From: Streptomyces hiroshimensis
GTDB lineage: Bacteria > Actinomycetota > Actinomycetes > Streptomycetales > Streptomycetaceae
Direction of reading: 5' to 3'
DNA length: 64,000 nucleotides
Assembly (NCBI RefSeq): GCF_014650335.1
Contig: NZ_BMUT01000002.1
Coordinates: forward strand, 700,219-764,218
The notes beneath the pieces are model-generated. The model had not been told where the DNA came from. It saw nothing but the letters and a program-made list of their open reading frames with translations, and ran no database searches. The position numbers were made by a program, and so were the translations under genes. This document shows, one piece after another, positions 35,440 through 45,700 of this stretch. The number at the start of each line of letters is the position of its first letter. The first letter of the stretch is position 1.

Positions 35440-37355
35440 CCCACGTGCCAGTGCCGGGACGCCGGACCGTGGTGGGCCGCGATGGCGCGGTCCAGGTTCG
35501 TGGCGGCGCTGATCAGGGCGAGGTGGGTGAACGCCTGCGGGAAGTTCCCGAGCGCCTCGCCCGCCGGCCCGATCTCCTCGGCGTAGAGGCCGAGGTGGTT
35601 GGCGTGCGTGATCATCTTCTCGAAGACATAGCGGGCCTCGCCGATCCGGCCCGAGCGGGCCAGCGCCTCGACGTACCAGAACGAGCAGAGGTTGAACGTC
35701 CCCTCCTGGCCGTCCAGCCCGTCGCCGCCCCCGCTCCCGTCGCCGCGGTCACCGCGGCCGCCGCCGTCGGTCCGGTAGCGGTGCACGAGGCTGTCGCTGA
35801 CCAGCTCCTCCTCGATCCGCCGCACCGTGGACAGGAACCGCGGGTCCCTGGGCCCGGCGAACTTCACCAGCGGCATCACCAGCAGCGAGGCGTCGAGCGT
35901 CGCGCTGTCCGGGTACTGGCAGTAGGCGCCGAGCTCCGGCGACCAGCAGTGGTCCTGGACGAACCGGTAGGCGGCCGCGGCGGTGTCCCGCCACTGTTCG
36001 ACGGGGGCAGGCATGCCGCGGTGCCGCGCGATGCGCATGGCCCGCTCGAAGGCGACCCACGTCATCAGCGCGGAGTACGTGAAGCGCCGTCGGCCGCCGC
36101 GGGTCTCCCAGATCCCGTCGTCGGGCTCCTCCCAGTTCTTCTGCAGCCAGTCCAGCTGGCGGGCGAGCGCCTCCCACAGCTCGTAGGAGATGGGCTCGGC
36201 GTGCTTGTTGTACAGGTAGACGGAGTCCATGAGCTCGCCGTGGATGTCGAGCTGGGTCTGGCGGGCCGCGGCGTTGCCGATGCGGACCGGGCGCGCGCCG
36301 CGGTAGCCGCAGAGGTGGTCCAGGACGGTCTCCGGCAGGTCGGCGCGGCCGTCGACGCCGTACAGCACCTGCAGCCCGGCGCCCGGCGGGACCTGCGCGC
36401 AGCGCTGGTGGAGCCAGTCGATGAAGGCGGCGGCCTCCTCGGTGAAGCCCAGCCGCATCAGGGCGTAGAGGGTGAAGGCGGCGTCCCGGATCCAGGTGTA
36501 GCGGTAGTCCCAGTTGCGGCCGCCGCCCGGGGACTCGGGCAGGGAGGTGGTCGCGGCGGCGACCAGGGCGCCGGTCGGCTGGTAGACCAGCAGCTTCAGG
36601 GCCAGCGCCGAGCGCTCGACCACCTCGCGGTAGCGGCCCCGGTACTGCGACTGCCGCAGCCAGCCGTCCCAGTACTGCAGCGTCTTGTCCAGCAGCCGGG
36701 CGGCCTCCGCGCCGTCGAGCGGGCACAGCACGCCCTCCCGTACGGCCCCGTCCCCGTCCCACTGCGCGGCGAGCTCCAACGACTGGCCGGGCTCCAGGGT
36801 CACCGTCGTACGGGCCGCCGCGCCGTCGGGCGTCAGGGGCACGGAGGAGCGCAGCACGAGGAAACCGGCCGGCCCGGTGAAGGTCACCCCGGCGTTGCCC
36901 ACCGCATGGACCTCGTGCGGGGCCCGGCCGTAGTCGAAGGCGGGCCGGCAGTACACGTCGATCGTGGCCCGGCCGCGCAGCACCCTGACCTGGCGCACGA
37001 TCTGGCGGATGCCCGAGGCCGGGCAGGACGGGTGATCGGGCACCATGAAGTCGTAGAGCTCGGCCACGGACTCCTGGCCCAGGAAGCGCGTCAGCAGCAC
37101 GTTCGAATCCGGCATGTACATCTGCTTGGTGCGCTCCGCGTCGCGGACGGTGACGGAGAACGAGCCGCCGCGCTCGGCGTCGAGCAGGGAGCCGAAGACG
37201 GAGGGCGCGTCGAAGCGCGGCAGGCAGCACCAGTCGATCGTGCCGTCGACGCCGACGAGCGCCACGGTGTGCAGATCGCCGATGATCCCGTGGTCCTCGA
37301 CGGGCAGATAGCCGCTGTCCTGCGGGCGCTGCTGCATCCCGGATATGTGCTTCAT
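35436..37355 (-). CDS. GH15 glucoamylase/trehalase-like glycosidase
   Basis: A cytosolic GH15 enzyme of 639 residues. The N-terminal beta-sandwich begins SGYLPVEDHGIIGDLHTVALVGVDGTIDWCCLPRFD. The (alpha/alpha)6 catalytic barrel has GGGRNWDYRYTWIRDAAFTLYALMRLG and later EEIGPAGEALGNFPQAFTHLALI, which carry the expected catalytic region. Actinobacterial members include trehalases, so either glucan exo-hydrolysis or trehalose cleavage is possible. A Gly/Asp-rich insert (about residues 545-565) is unusual. ATG at 37355 follows GAGGAGGGG; a GTG 21 nt upstream is a weaker alternative. Confidence 0.88.
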   Translation of the reverse strand: MKHISGMQQRPQDSGYLPVEDHGIIGDLHTVALVGVDGTIDWCCLPRFDAPSVFGSLLDAERGGSFSVTVRDAERTKQMYMPDSNVLLTRFLGQESVAELYDFMVPDHPSCPASGIRQIVRQVRVLRGRATIDVYCRPAFDYGRAPHEVHAVGNAGVTFTGPAGFLVLRSSVPLTPDGAAARTTVTLEPGQSLELAAQWDGDGAVREGVLCPLDGAEAARLLDKTLQYWDGWLRQSQYRGRYREVVERSALALKLLVYQPTGALVAAATTSLPESPGGGRNWDYRYTWIRDAAFTLYALMRLGFTEEAAAFIDWLHQRCAQVPPGAGLQVLYGVDGRADLPETVLDHLCGYRGARPVRIGNAAARQTQLDIHGELMDSVYLYNKHAEPISYELWEALARQLDWLQKNWEEPDDGIWETRGGRRRFTYSALMTWVAFERAMRIARHRGMPAPVEQWRDTAAAAYRFVQDHCWSPELGAYCQYPDSATLDASLLVMPLVKFAGPRDPRFLSTVRRIEEELVSDSLVHRYRTDGGGRGDRGDGSGGGDGLDGQEGTFNLCSFWYVEALARSGRIGEARYVFEKMITHANHLGLYAEEIGPAGEALGNFPQAFTHLALISAATNLDRAIAAHHGPASRHWHVG

Positions 37356-37467
37356 GGCCCCTCCTCGGCGGGGCACGCCACACCACCCGTTATACCGCCG
37401 CTGCCGGGCCGGTGCCCGGTGAGGCCGTCAGCGAGCGGTCAGCGGGCCGCTAATGATCAGCGGGCCG

Positions 37468-37842
37468 TCAGTGAGCCGTCTGCGACCGGGACAGGGCTTC
37501 CCGTACGGCCTCCTCCGTACGGGCCACCACCGCCGTGCCGTCGTCGGCCGTGATGATCGGCCGCTGGATGAGCTTGGGGTGCCCGGCGAGGGCGGCGATC
37601 CACCGCTCCCGTGCGGCCTCCTCGCGCGGCCAGTCCTTGAGGCCGAGCTCCTTCGCCGCGGCCTCCTGGGTCCGCGTGATGTCCCACGGCTCCAGGCCGA
37701 GGCGGTCGAGCAGCGTGCGGATCTCGTCCTCCCCGGGGACGTCCTCGAGGTAGCGGCGGACGGTGTAGCCCGCGCCCTCGGCGTCGAGCAGGCCGACGGC
37801 GCTGCGGCACTTCGAACAGGCGGGATTGATCCAGATCTCCAT
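37468..37842 (-). CDS. ArsC/Spx-family thioredoxin-fold protein
   Basis: A 124-residue protein with the ArsC-family opening MEIWINPACSKCRSA: Cys9 and Cys12 form a CxxC. The later RPIITADDGTAVVARTEE block fits the family's cis-Pro and GRP-P region. Length is typical. It is probably a thiol-dependent reductase, though arsenate need not be the substrate. It has no arsenic genes nearby and is divergent from the small protein gene at 37962. Confidence 0.85.
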   Translation of the reverse strand: MEIWINPACSKCRSAVGLLDAEGAGYTVRRYLEDVPGEDEIRTLLDRLGLEPWDITRTQEAAAKELGLKDWPREEAARERWIAALAGHPKLIQRPIITADDGTAVVARTEEAVREALSRSQTAH

Positions 37843-37961
37843 GCCCCACACCGTACCGTCTGCCACCGTCAAATCCCGTCTGAGCTGGGGCGATTGTCAG
37901 TGGGGGGCAGTAAAATCGAAGGTAGACGAGAGAGGTTACGAACCCCTCAGGAGGAACGCCG

Positions 37962-38243
37962 ATGGCCGTAGCAGCACCTACTCTTCCCGATCTTCCGAGC
38001 CTTGCCACCCTGCCGAAGAAGCCGATGCCCGCGGGCCGCCCGCGCGGCTGGTACGAGGCGCACAACCGCCAGCTGAAGGCCATGCGCCTGGCCATCGCCC
38101 TGCTGCACACCGGGGTCTACCGCCCGGAGCAGGCGAGCAACCGCCGGATACGGGCGACCGCCGTCCGCATCGGCGTCCACTCGCCCTCCGACACGACGTG
38201 CCGGGCCGTGCGCTCCCTCATCCACGAGGCCGCCAACTACTGA
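37962..38243 (+). CDS. Conserved small basic protein of unknown function
   Basis: A 93-residue basic protein with a strong ribosome site (CAGGAGGA, 7 nt before ATG at 37962). It is predicted helical and contains GRPRGWYEAHNRQLKAMRLAIALLHTGVYRPEQ followed by IRATAVRIGVHSPSDTTCRAVRSLIHE in separate parts, suggesting a DNA/RNA-binding helical protein. I do not recognise a named family. Confidence 0.75.
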   Translation: MAVAAPTLPDLPSLATLPKKPMPAGRPRGWYEAHNRQLKAMRLAIALLHTGVYRPEQASNRRIRATAVRIGVHSPSDTTCRAVRSLIHEAANY

Positions 38244-38341
38244 CACTGACAGGGGAAGGGCCTCTCCCGGCCCGCATGCGAACCGCCGGACTTGCCCATA
38301 ACGTGGCAAGAGGGTCGTCATGCCGTCACTGGGAGAGGCTC

Positions 38342-39097
38342 ATGCCCGCTCGTACGCTCAAGGACAAGGTCGTCGTCATCGGTGGCGCGTCGAGGAACCT
38401 CGGCGGCCTCATCGCCCGCGAGATCGCCCCGGACGGCGCCAAGGTCGTCGTCCACTACAACAGCGACTCCTCCCGCGACAAGGCCGAGCAGACCGTCGCG
38501 GACGTGAAGAAGGCCGGCGGCGACGCCTTCGCCCACCAGGGCGACCTCACGAAGGTCGCCGAGGTCGAGCGGCTCTTCGACGCCGCGGTGCGGACGTTCG
38601 GCAAGGTCGACTGCATGGTCAACACGGCCGGCATGGTCGTCAAGAAGCCCATGACCGAGACCTCGGAGGAGGAGTTCGACAAGATGTTCGCCGTCAACAC
38701 CAAGGCGGCGTACTTCATGATGCGCGAGGCCGCCAAGCGCATCGAGCGCGACGGCGCCATCGTGACCATCGTGACGTCCCTGCTCGCCGCCTACACCGGC
38801 CTCTACTCCGTCTACGCCGGCAGCAAGGCCCCCGTCGAGCACTTCACCCGGGCCCTGTCCAAGGAGCTGTTCGGCCGGAACATCTCGGTGAACAACATCG
38901 CCCCCGGCCCGATGGACACCTCGTTCTTCTACCCGGCCGAGACGGACGACTCCGTCGCGTACCACAAGTCCTCGTCCATGAACGGCGAGCTCACCAAGAT
39001 CGAGGACATCGTCCCCTACGTGAAGTTCCTGCTCACCGACGGCTGGTGGCTCAACGGCCAGACCCTCTTCATCAACGGCGGCTACACCACCCGCTGA
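38342..39097 (+). CDS. Short-chain dehydrogenase/reductase
   Basis: A 251-residue classical SDR. The nucleotide-binding turn reads VVVIGGASRNLGGLIARE instead of TGxxxGxG, which resembles enoyl-reductase-like divergents. The NTAG motif is near residue 95, the catalytic serine is in TSLL, and YAGSK holds the catalytic Tyr and Lys. The C-terminal WLNGQTLFINGGYTTR is typical. ATG at 38342 is preceded by GGGAGAGG; the frame is open upstream through the previous gene but as a shadow. The substrate is unknown. Confidence 0.88.
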   Translation: MPARTLKDKVVVIGGASRNLGGLIAREIAPDGAKVVVHYNSDSSRDKAEQTVADVKKAGGDAFAHQGDLTKVAEVERLFDAAVRTFGKVDCMVNTAGMVVKKPMTETSEEEFDKMFAVNTKAAYFMMREAAKRIERDGAIVTIVTSLLAAYTGLYSVYAGSKAPVEHFTRALSKELFGRNISVNNIAPGPMDTSFFYPAETDDSVAYHKSSSMNGELTKIEDIVPYVKFLLTDGWWLNGQTLFINGGYTTR

Positions 39098-39172
39098 CCT
39101 GCCGGGCGGGGGCCCGGGCCTGCCGCCACCTGCCGCATCGCGGCCCTGTGCATGCGCTTAGGGTTGCCTCCC

Positions 39173-40108
39173 ATGTGGCAAGGGCAGCAGCCTCCGGGGA
39201 ATGAGCAGGACCCGCAGGGCCGGCAGGTGAATCCGTATCAGCAGACGGCCCCCTACGGGCAGGCGCAGTGGAGCGCCGGCTCCGGGGAAGCGCCCCGGCC
39301 TCCGGAGGGCGGCAGGAAGAAGACCGCGGTGATCGCCGTCACCGCGGCCGCGGCGGTGGTCGTGGCCGCGGGCGTCACCGGATTCCTGGTGCTGGGAGGC
39401 GGCAAGGACGCCAAGGCGAAGGACCCGCAGCCGGCCACCGGCTCCTCGGCGCCGGCCAAGGGCGCGGACCCCACCGCCGCGGAGAGCGACGACAACCCCC
39501 GCGCCGGCCACGACCCCAAGCCGGTCGTCCCCGGCTGGAAGACCCTCGTGAACCCCAAGCGCGGCATCGCCTTCGACGTGCCCCCCGAATGGGACCGCAA
39601 GGAGAGCGACTGGGTCACCTTCGTCACCGAGGACTCCGACGACAAGCCCCTCGTCGCCATCACGGGACCGGCGGTGCTCAACGAACAGTGGTGCCGTGCC
39701 GACGCCGACGGCGACGGCAAGGAGGACGACGTGTCGCTCGCCTCCGTCGGCTCCCGCAACGAGGGCTCCACCCCGGACGCCGGAGAGGCGGCCCGGACCA
39801 ACGCCGGGCTCTGGGTCTACGGCCGCTACGCCCAGCCGGACAAGAAGAAGGTCGAGACCGGCCCGGCGGAGCCCTACACCACGAAGTCCGGCCTCACCGG
39901 CTCCGTGGCGACGTCCGGGTCCAGCGGCGTGCGGAAGAAGAACAAGTGCGACTCCGACGGCAAGGCCACCGCCTTCGTCTTCAAGAACGCCAAGAACGAG
40001 CTCGTCTCCTGGACCTTCTACGGCGCCAAGGGCGTGAAGGACGAGGTGCCGGACGAGACCGTCCGAAAAATCCTCAGCACGGTCCGCCTCACCGAGCCCC
40101 CGAAATAA
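39173..40108 (+). CDS. Single-TM anchored protein, DUF8017-like
   Basis: A 311-residue protein with a Gln/Pro/Gly-rich cytosolic N terminus (MWQGQQPPGNEQD...), one transmembrane helix near residues 52-74, a Lys/Asp/Ala-rich linker and an extracytoplasmic domain (VPGWKTLVNPKRGIAFDVPPEWDRKESDW) with a WCRADADGDGKEDD loop that may bind calcium. A start at 39152 is also in frame, but MWQGQQPP is the usual family N terminus. It is the last chromosomal gene before the integrated island and originally faced glnA. Confidence 0.72.
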   Translation: MWQGQQPPGNEQDPQGRQVNPYQQTAPYGQAQWSAGSGEAPRPPEGGRKKTAVIAVTAAAAVVVAAGVTGFLVLGGGKDAKAKDPQPATGSSAPAKGADPTAAESDDNPRAGHDPKPVVPGWKTLVNPKRGIAFDVPPEWDRKESDWVTFVTEDSDDKPLVAITGPAVLNEQWCRADADGDGKEDDVSLASVGSRNEGSTPDAGEAARTNAGLWVYGRYAQPDKKKVETGPAEPYTTKSGLTGSVATSGSSGVRKKNKCDSDGKATAFVFKNAKNELVSWTFYGAKGVKDEVPDETVRKILSTVRLTEPPK

Positions 40109-40167
40109 CAACGGCCCCCGGACACGCCGGCACGCCGAAAAGCCGGCACGCTGACAAGCCGAAAAGG

Positions 40168-40211
40168 CCGGCGGCCGTGCCCTCCCCCGAAGGGGACGGC
40201 ACGGCCGCCGG
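40168..40211. terminator. Strong hairpin, the original glnA terminator now displaced
   Basis: A 14-bp perfect stem (CCGGCGGCCGTGCC against its complement) with an internal CCCC/GGGG sub-stem. On the minus strand TTTT follows two bases later, and on the plus strand AAAAACC follows, so it can serve both directions. It lies just outside the left copy of the glnA-end repeat. Before the island inserted it would have been 30-70 nt after the glnA stop. Confidence 0.8.
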
Positions 40212-40238
40212 AAAAACCTGCTCTGATCTGCGGGGTTC

Positions 40239-40253
40239 TTAGATGTCGAAGTA
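40239..40253. other. Attachment-site repeat, distal copy
   Basis: Fifteen bases identical to the 3' end of glnA at 54816-54830. Read on the minus strand they give TAC-TTC-GAC-ATC-TAA, i.e. the YFDI-stop end of glutamine synthetase, here detached from the gene. Confidence 0.88.
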
Positions 40254-40525
40254 GAGCTAGGGAAACGCTCTGACTTGCGGAGATTCCTTCTGATCGACAT
40301 GGGCGGTGCACAATCGGCGCACATCCAGGGTCAGGGGCGACGAGGTATCTCTCCTGGCGCGGTGTTCCGGCCAGGCGGCCTGTCCCCCAGCTGAGGATTC
40401 CCGTGCTGCAGGCCATGCTGCGGCCAATCTCTGCTCAGGGGCAGGGTTCACGGCCGTGCCGGGCCAGATGCAGCTGATGATCGCCCAGGCCATCGAGGTC
40501 GGGTACGCGGCCGCTCTGAGCCCGA
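40254..40525. other. Left end of the island, no gene seen
   Basis: About 270 nt between the left attachment repeat and the 53-residue TM protein gene. A plus-strand frame exists here (40306-40587), but it lacks a ribosome site, family similarity and codon bias. It may hold recombinase-binding arms. Confidence 0.4.
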
Positions 40526-40687
40526 CTAGGGCTGGTCATCTCGTGCCTCGTGCCAGCTGCGGCGGACCTCATGCCATGCGCGGATGACCGCCGGCAGTCT
40601 CTCCAGCACCTCGTGAAGCTGCGAGAGAATCAGTACGACGACTCCGAACGTCGCCAGGACGAATAGCAGGATGGCGTCCCAGTTCAT
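40526..40687 (-). CDS. 53-residue single-TM protein, coupled to the gene upstream
   Basis: Small protein beginning MNWDAILLFVLATFGVVVLI: one transmembrane helix near residues 5-22, then an amphipathic charged tail rich in Glu/Arg/Trp (HEVLERLPAVIRAWHEVRR). Its ATG overlaps the stop of the 358-residue gene by 4 nt (ATGA), so translation is coupled. The size, helix and coupling resemble small membrane effectors or anchors, but no family is recognised. It is too short for most gene callers. Confidence 0.7.
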   Translation of the reverse strand: MNWDAILLFVLATFGVVVLILSQLHEVLERLPAVIRAWHEVRRSWHEARDDQP

Positions 40688-41760
40688 GAGCCGCCCTCCT
40701 CACGCGAGGACCGCGATGTTCTCTCATGGTCGGGGGATGAGGAAACGTCTGGGCTGCTCTTTGGGAGAACACGGTCGAGCCACTTTGCGGGGCTGCCCAG
40801 ACGCTCGAGCGTGGAACGTGTACCTCCTGAGTAGGCGCCTGGCCCATGGCGGAAGCGTAGCTGTAAGCCACCGCGCCCGTTGGTATCAGGATGCGCAAGG
40901 TGGTATGTGCACTGGAGCGTGTAGGTGCTGTGGCCCAGCTGATGATCGGGATCGCAGGAACAGTGCTGGCTGTGAATCCGGAGCGGGATTCCCCATAGCG
41001 GGTCCATGAGTCGACTCAGAAAAGCATCGTGGTCGAGCTTGATGCCGCGCACTGTGTCCAGCTCGAAGATCCATTCATCGTCATGGATCCATGACCGGCT
41101 TGAGTATGCGGTGCTGGACGTGTGGAAGACGGCGATGCGGCGCAACAGCGCGGATCCGAGCCAGTCGAGACCTCGGTGAGCGCGCCAGACCCGGGGATAG
41201 TCCCGAATGTGTGTCTCTTCGTGGGAAGTTAGCTGCGGCTCTTGCCACAGTGGTGGGGACCCTGCCTTCTCCAGGCGGTGCCACCGTTCATCGAGCTCCT
41301 CGGCCCAATCCGTCCCAGCCGTGCCACGCAGTATCAGGTGGCATTCGCCGCCAGCGAGGGTGAGGTGGAGATCTGGGCCCTCGATGCCTGCAACGCGAAG
41401 GCCAACGATGCCGTTCACTTGAACGCCAAGCTCGGCCCCGGGTAGGAGATCGTCGAGGGCATGGGCGCTGCGAGGGTACGGGTCGCCACTGCGGAACGTG
41501 GTGTGGCTGTCAAGGTATACCACTGCTGACTTGGCCTCCGCTTGTACAGAGGCGATCCCGAAAGGATGGGCCCACCATTGACCCCCGCCGCAGAGTTTGG
41601 CGAAGGTCTCGGCTTCGAGACGGGCCTGCCGCACGGAGGCGACAGGAAGAGGAGAGCGATTGTTCCCGCCGCGCACTGTCTCTTTCGCTACGTGGAAGGG
41701 CTCACCCGTGTAGAGCTGCCGCGTTCGCGCGAGCTTGATGAGACGCCCACCGCTGGTCAT
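40684..41760 (-). CDS. Uncharacterised 358-residue island protein
   Basis: The protein opens MTSGGRLIKLARTRQLYTGEPF and has no signal peptide or clear membrane segment. Notable parts are GGQWWAHPFGIASVQ, a beta-rich middle (ECHLILRGTAGTD), an HSQHCSCDPDHQLGHS cluster of His and Cys near residue 285, and a polar serine-rich C-terminal tail. I recognise no domain. ATG at 41760 is preferred; the frame opens a further 72 nt upstream without a better ribosome site. It is the first gene of a pair with the coupled TM protein. Confidence 0.65.
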   Translation of the reverse strand: MTSGGRLIKLARTRQLYTGEPFHVAKETVRGGNNRSPLPVASVRQARLEAETFAKLCGGGQWWAHPFGIASVQAEAKSAVVYLDSHTTFRSGDPYPRSAHALDDLLPGAELGVQVNGIVGLRVAGIEGPDLHLTLAGGECHLILRGTAGTDWAEELDERWHRLEKAGSPPLWQEPQLTSHEETHIRDYPRVWRAHRGLDWLGSALLRRIAVFHTSSTAYSSRSWIHDDEWIFELDTVRGIKLDHDAFLSRLMDPLWGIPLRIHSQHCSCDPDHQLGHSTYTLQCTYHLAHPDTNGRGGLQLRFRHGPGAYSGGTRSTLERLGSPAKWLDRVLPKSSPDVSSSPDHERTSRSSREEGGS

Positions 41761-42011
41761 GTGCGACCCGTCCCCGAATACCGTCGCCCCTGGGCATCCG
41801 ACAACTGATCTGCGAGCCCTGCTTGAGGGCATGGGTGGACAGCGTCGAGGAATGTACAGGTGGGGCTATGGCTCCTTGACCCCCTATGTGGTCCGGCAAA
41901 GAGGCGACGCAGGACCGGGGGTGGCCTCCTGAAGGCCACAGCCAAGTGTGGGGGAGGGTGAGCGCCGGACGCAAGTGTTGCAGTACAGAGGGGATTTTGC
42001 GTCAGTGGCTC
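41761..42011. other. Intergenic region between the 358-residue gene and the relict integrase
   Basis: About 250 nt of lower GC than the flanking genes, containing the promoter of the minus-strand 358-residue gene by position. No ORF or clear hairpin is supported. Confidence 0.35.
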
Positions 42012-42583
42012 TCACGCGGCGGTTCGGTAGCGCCTACCGATTGCCTTCCTCGCCTTCTCCGCCGCGTCGGTTACTCGGTGCACGTACCGCCGGAGGGTGA
42101 AGGCAGGATCCTCGTGGCCGAGCAGGTCGGCGAGGGTGTAGACGTCAACGCCCTCGTTGATCGCCTCCGAGGCGAACAGGTGTCGTAGGGCATGCATCAT
42201 CTTGTCGCGGCATGCCTCCCACTTGCGGCCCTTGCCGACCGGCTTGTCGTTCACCGCCTTGATGACGCCGATGGCCTCCAGGGCCGCCTTCCAGAGGTAG
42301 TTGAATAGTTCCCGTTGAGCGCCTTGCGCTCACGCGTGGTGAACATGAGACGTACGGTGACCAGCTCTCCGTCCTTCTCCAGCCACGGCAGAGTGACCTC
42401 GACCGGTGGGAACACGCGCATGTGCTCGCGCAACCGTGTCGCCAAGTCCTCGTCGAGGGGCACGTACCGGTCCTTCGGGTCGTCCTTGGTGCCGCCCTTG
42501 GGCGGAGCGAAGACGAGGGTGCCGCGATGATGCGTGATCTGGCGACAGATGCGGAGGGTCTTGTCCTCCTCCGACCAGTCCAT
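42012..42583 (-). pseudogene. Relict tyrosine recombinase (integrase), frameshifted and truncated
   Basis: The 3' part (42012-42254) encodes the C-terminal catalytic end: HALRHLFASEAINEGVDVYTLADLLGHEDPAFTLRRYVH, with the H-x-x-R, LLGH and the tyrosine (RRYVH) of phage integrases. The preceding segment (42251-42583), in another frame, encodes the core (PDGMDWSEEDKTLRI, PKGGTKDDPKDRYVPLDEDLA). A one-base deletion near 42303-42310, in a TATTCAAC context where TATTTCAAC would restore the frame, separates them. No N-terminal arm-binding domain or box I arginine is found upstream. The enzyme should be inactive unless the frameshift is a sequencing error. Confidence 0.82.
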
Positions 42584-42700
42584 GCCGTCCGGGCTGATGC
42601 GCGCCCCTCTGAGTCACGGATGAGAATCGGAGCCACTTGCATGCGAGAGTAGTCATAAGTGATCATTTGACTTTCAAGTGCCGGTTGCTGGGGGGACGTT

Positions 42701-45700
42701 GTGAGGGGATCGGAGTATGGCTGGCTGGCTGAGGCCGTATCAGACTTCGGGAAGGCGTGTAAGGACAGGCTGAGTGGCCCGGGCGGGCCCGAGGCAGTGA
42801 TACGCCGCCCCATCGAGGACCTCCTCCAGACTGCTGGTCGCCGCTATGGGCTGAAAGAGGTCCTGTGGCATGACGAGACCCGGCTTGACGAGCTCGGCGT
42901 ACGCCCCGACTACGCGGTACAGGTCGACGGGGCGATCATCGGCTACATTGAGGTGAAGAAGCCCGGGTTGAACATTGACCCAGAGTCCTTCACCGGGCAG
43001 AACAAGCGCCAGTGGGAACGGCTGCGCGATCTGCCGAACCTTCTCTACACCAACGGGACCACCTGGCGGCTTTTCCGCGGAGGCAAGGAAGCTCGGGAGC
43101 CAGTCCACTTTGAGGGCTCCCTCAAGAACGCGGGCGGCAAGCTGTCTGTACCGACGCCCACCAATCTGGACAGCCTGCTGCGCACTTTCCTTGGTTGGGA
43201 GCCGGAGCCCATCCGGTCCGTGTCGGCCCTCGTCCAGCGGATCGCGCCATTGTGCCGGCTGCTGCGCGCCGCAGTCCTGGAACAGCTTGCCGCCGAAAAG
43301 AAGGCCGTGAAGGATGGCGCCAGCCTGAGCAAGCTGCCGTTCACCGGTCTGGCCCGGGACTGGCGCAAGCTGCTGTTCCCCACCGCGGACGATGCCACCT
43401 TCGCCGACGGATACGCGCAGGCCGTCACGTTCGCGCTCCTGCTCGCCCGTACCGAGGACATCGCCCTGACGGGCACCTCGCTCCACGAGATAGGCAGGAA
43501 GCTGCATGCCGGACACTCCTTGATGGGCAAGGCGCTTCAGCTGTTCACCGACAACGTCGACGACCGGTTCGAGGTGACCCTCGACCTTCTCGTCCGGATC
43601 GTGGCCTCCGTCGACTGGGATCCGATCCGCAAAGACCGCAAGGACGCCTACCTGCACTTGTACGAGTCTTTCCTGGAGGTCTACGACGACGAGCTGCGAC
43701 AGAGAAGCGGCTCGTACTACACGCCGCGCGAAGTCGTGGAAGAGATGGTCCGGCTTACAGAGGACGTGCTGCGTACCCAGCTGGGCAAGGTGGAGGGGTT
43801 TGCCGACCGGACTGTCTTCACCGTCGACCCGGCCATGGGGACGGGCACGTACCTACATGCGATCATCGAGCGCGTGGCCCAGCGGGCTGCCGAGCGGTAT
43901 GGCCCGGGCATGGCCCCCCAGGCCATCAGCGACCTCGCGGCCCGCCTCGTCGGCTTCGAATTGCAAATGGGGCCTTCCGCGGTCGCCGAACTGCGTACGT
44001 CGGACCTGCTGAAGAAATACGGTGCGGCGCTGCCGGAGGGCGGGGCGAATCTCTATGTGACGGACACACTGGACAACCCGTACGTCAAGGAGGAGGCGAT
44101 CGCCTCCACTTACGGGGCAATCTCGGAGTCCCGGGACCGTGCCAACAAGGTCAAGGCCCGGGTGCCCGTTAACGCTGTCATCGGCAATCCGCCCTACGGC
44201 GGCAAGGCCGAGGGACGGGGCGGCTGGGTGGAACACGGTGCGGAAGGCAAGGGGAGGCCGCTGCTGGACGACTTCCGCCTCGCGGGAAACGGCCGGCACG
44301 AGCACCTCTTGAAGAACCTCTACATCTACTTCTGGCGCTGGGCCGCGTGGAAGGTTTTCGACGCACATCCCGAGGACCAGCACGGAGTGGTCTGCTTCAT
44401 CACCCCCAACGCCTTCGTCAGTGGGCCCGGAGGACGGGGCATGCGCGCCTACCTGCGCGACACCTGCGATGAAGGCTGGATCATTAACGTCTCCCCGGAG
44501 GGCCACCGGCCCGATGTGCCGACCCGTATTTTCCCCGGCGTTGCCCAGCCCTTGGCGATCTGCATCTTCCTGCGCTGCGCGGACGCCGACCACACCCGCC
44601 CGGCCGTCATCCACTACCGCGAGGTACACGGCCGCCAAGCCGAGAAGTACCAGCAACTCAAGAACATCCGCCTGGACGACGACGCCTGGCAGGTGGCCCG
44701 CACGGACAGTGATGCCCCCTTCACCCCCGCACAGTTGGATTGGGATGCATACCCGCTGCTTAACGACCTCTTCCCCTGGGGCAGCCCCAGTGTCAAGACG
44801 AACCGGGGCTGGGTGCACTCGTCCGGACGGCAGATCCTCGAACGGCGTTGGAACGGGCTGATCGGCGAGGAGGACCCCGAGCGGAAGGCGGAACTGTTCA
44901 AGGAAACCCGCGACCGGACCCTGGGCAAGAAGCTCGACGCTCTGCCGGGCCGTAGCCCACACGATGTGCCGATCGGGCAGGAGACAGCCCAGCGCCCTGA
45001 CCTCCTGCGCATCAGCTTTCGGAGTTTTGACCGGCAGTGGCTGATCGCGGACCGGAGGGTGATCGACTTCCCGCGCCCCGAACTGTGGGAGGCACTGCTG
45101 CCCGGGCAGGTCTTCCTCAATCAGCAGTCCGCCCGCCCCATCGAGTCCGGCCCGGCCGTCGTCGCCACCGGCCTCCTGCCGGACACGAACCATTTCAATG
45201 GGCGCGCGGGCCGGGTGATGCCTATGCTGCACCCGGACGGCACCGGCAACGTGCCTACAGGACTGCTCGCCACCCTGGCCTCCCGGTTGGGACTCGCCAA
45301 AGTGACCGTCCAAGATCTCACCGCGTACGTTATGGCCGTGGCCGGCCACCCGGGATTCACGAAGCGCTTTAAGGAGGAACTCCTCACCCCCGGAGTACGG
45401 ATGCCGCTGAGCGGTGATTCCGTACTTTGGAAGGAAGCGGTGGGGCTTGGCGAGGAGGTGCTGTGGGCCTCCACATACGGCGAAGCGTTCGCCGACCCGG
45501 GAGTCGGACGTATGCCTGGCTCCATCACCTACGCGCCCGATGACCCCCGGCAGGTCCGCTACCTGACTCCCATCGGCAACGAAGTCCCTCATGAAATGCG
45601 CTACGAGGCTGCCACGCAGACCCTCCACCTTGGCACCGGATCCTTCGGACCGGTACCCGAGGAGGTGTGGACCTACGACGTAGGCGGGATGGGCATCCTC

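Noticed and set aside
40306..40587. Plus-strand 93-codon frame at the left end of the island
   Set aside because: No ribosome site and no family similarity; it overlaps the better supported 53-residue TM gene on the other strand.
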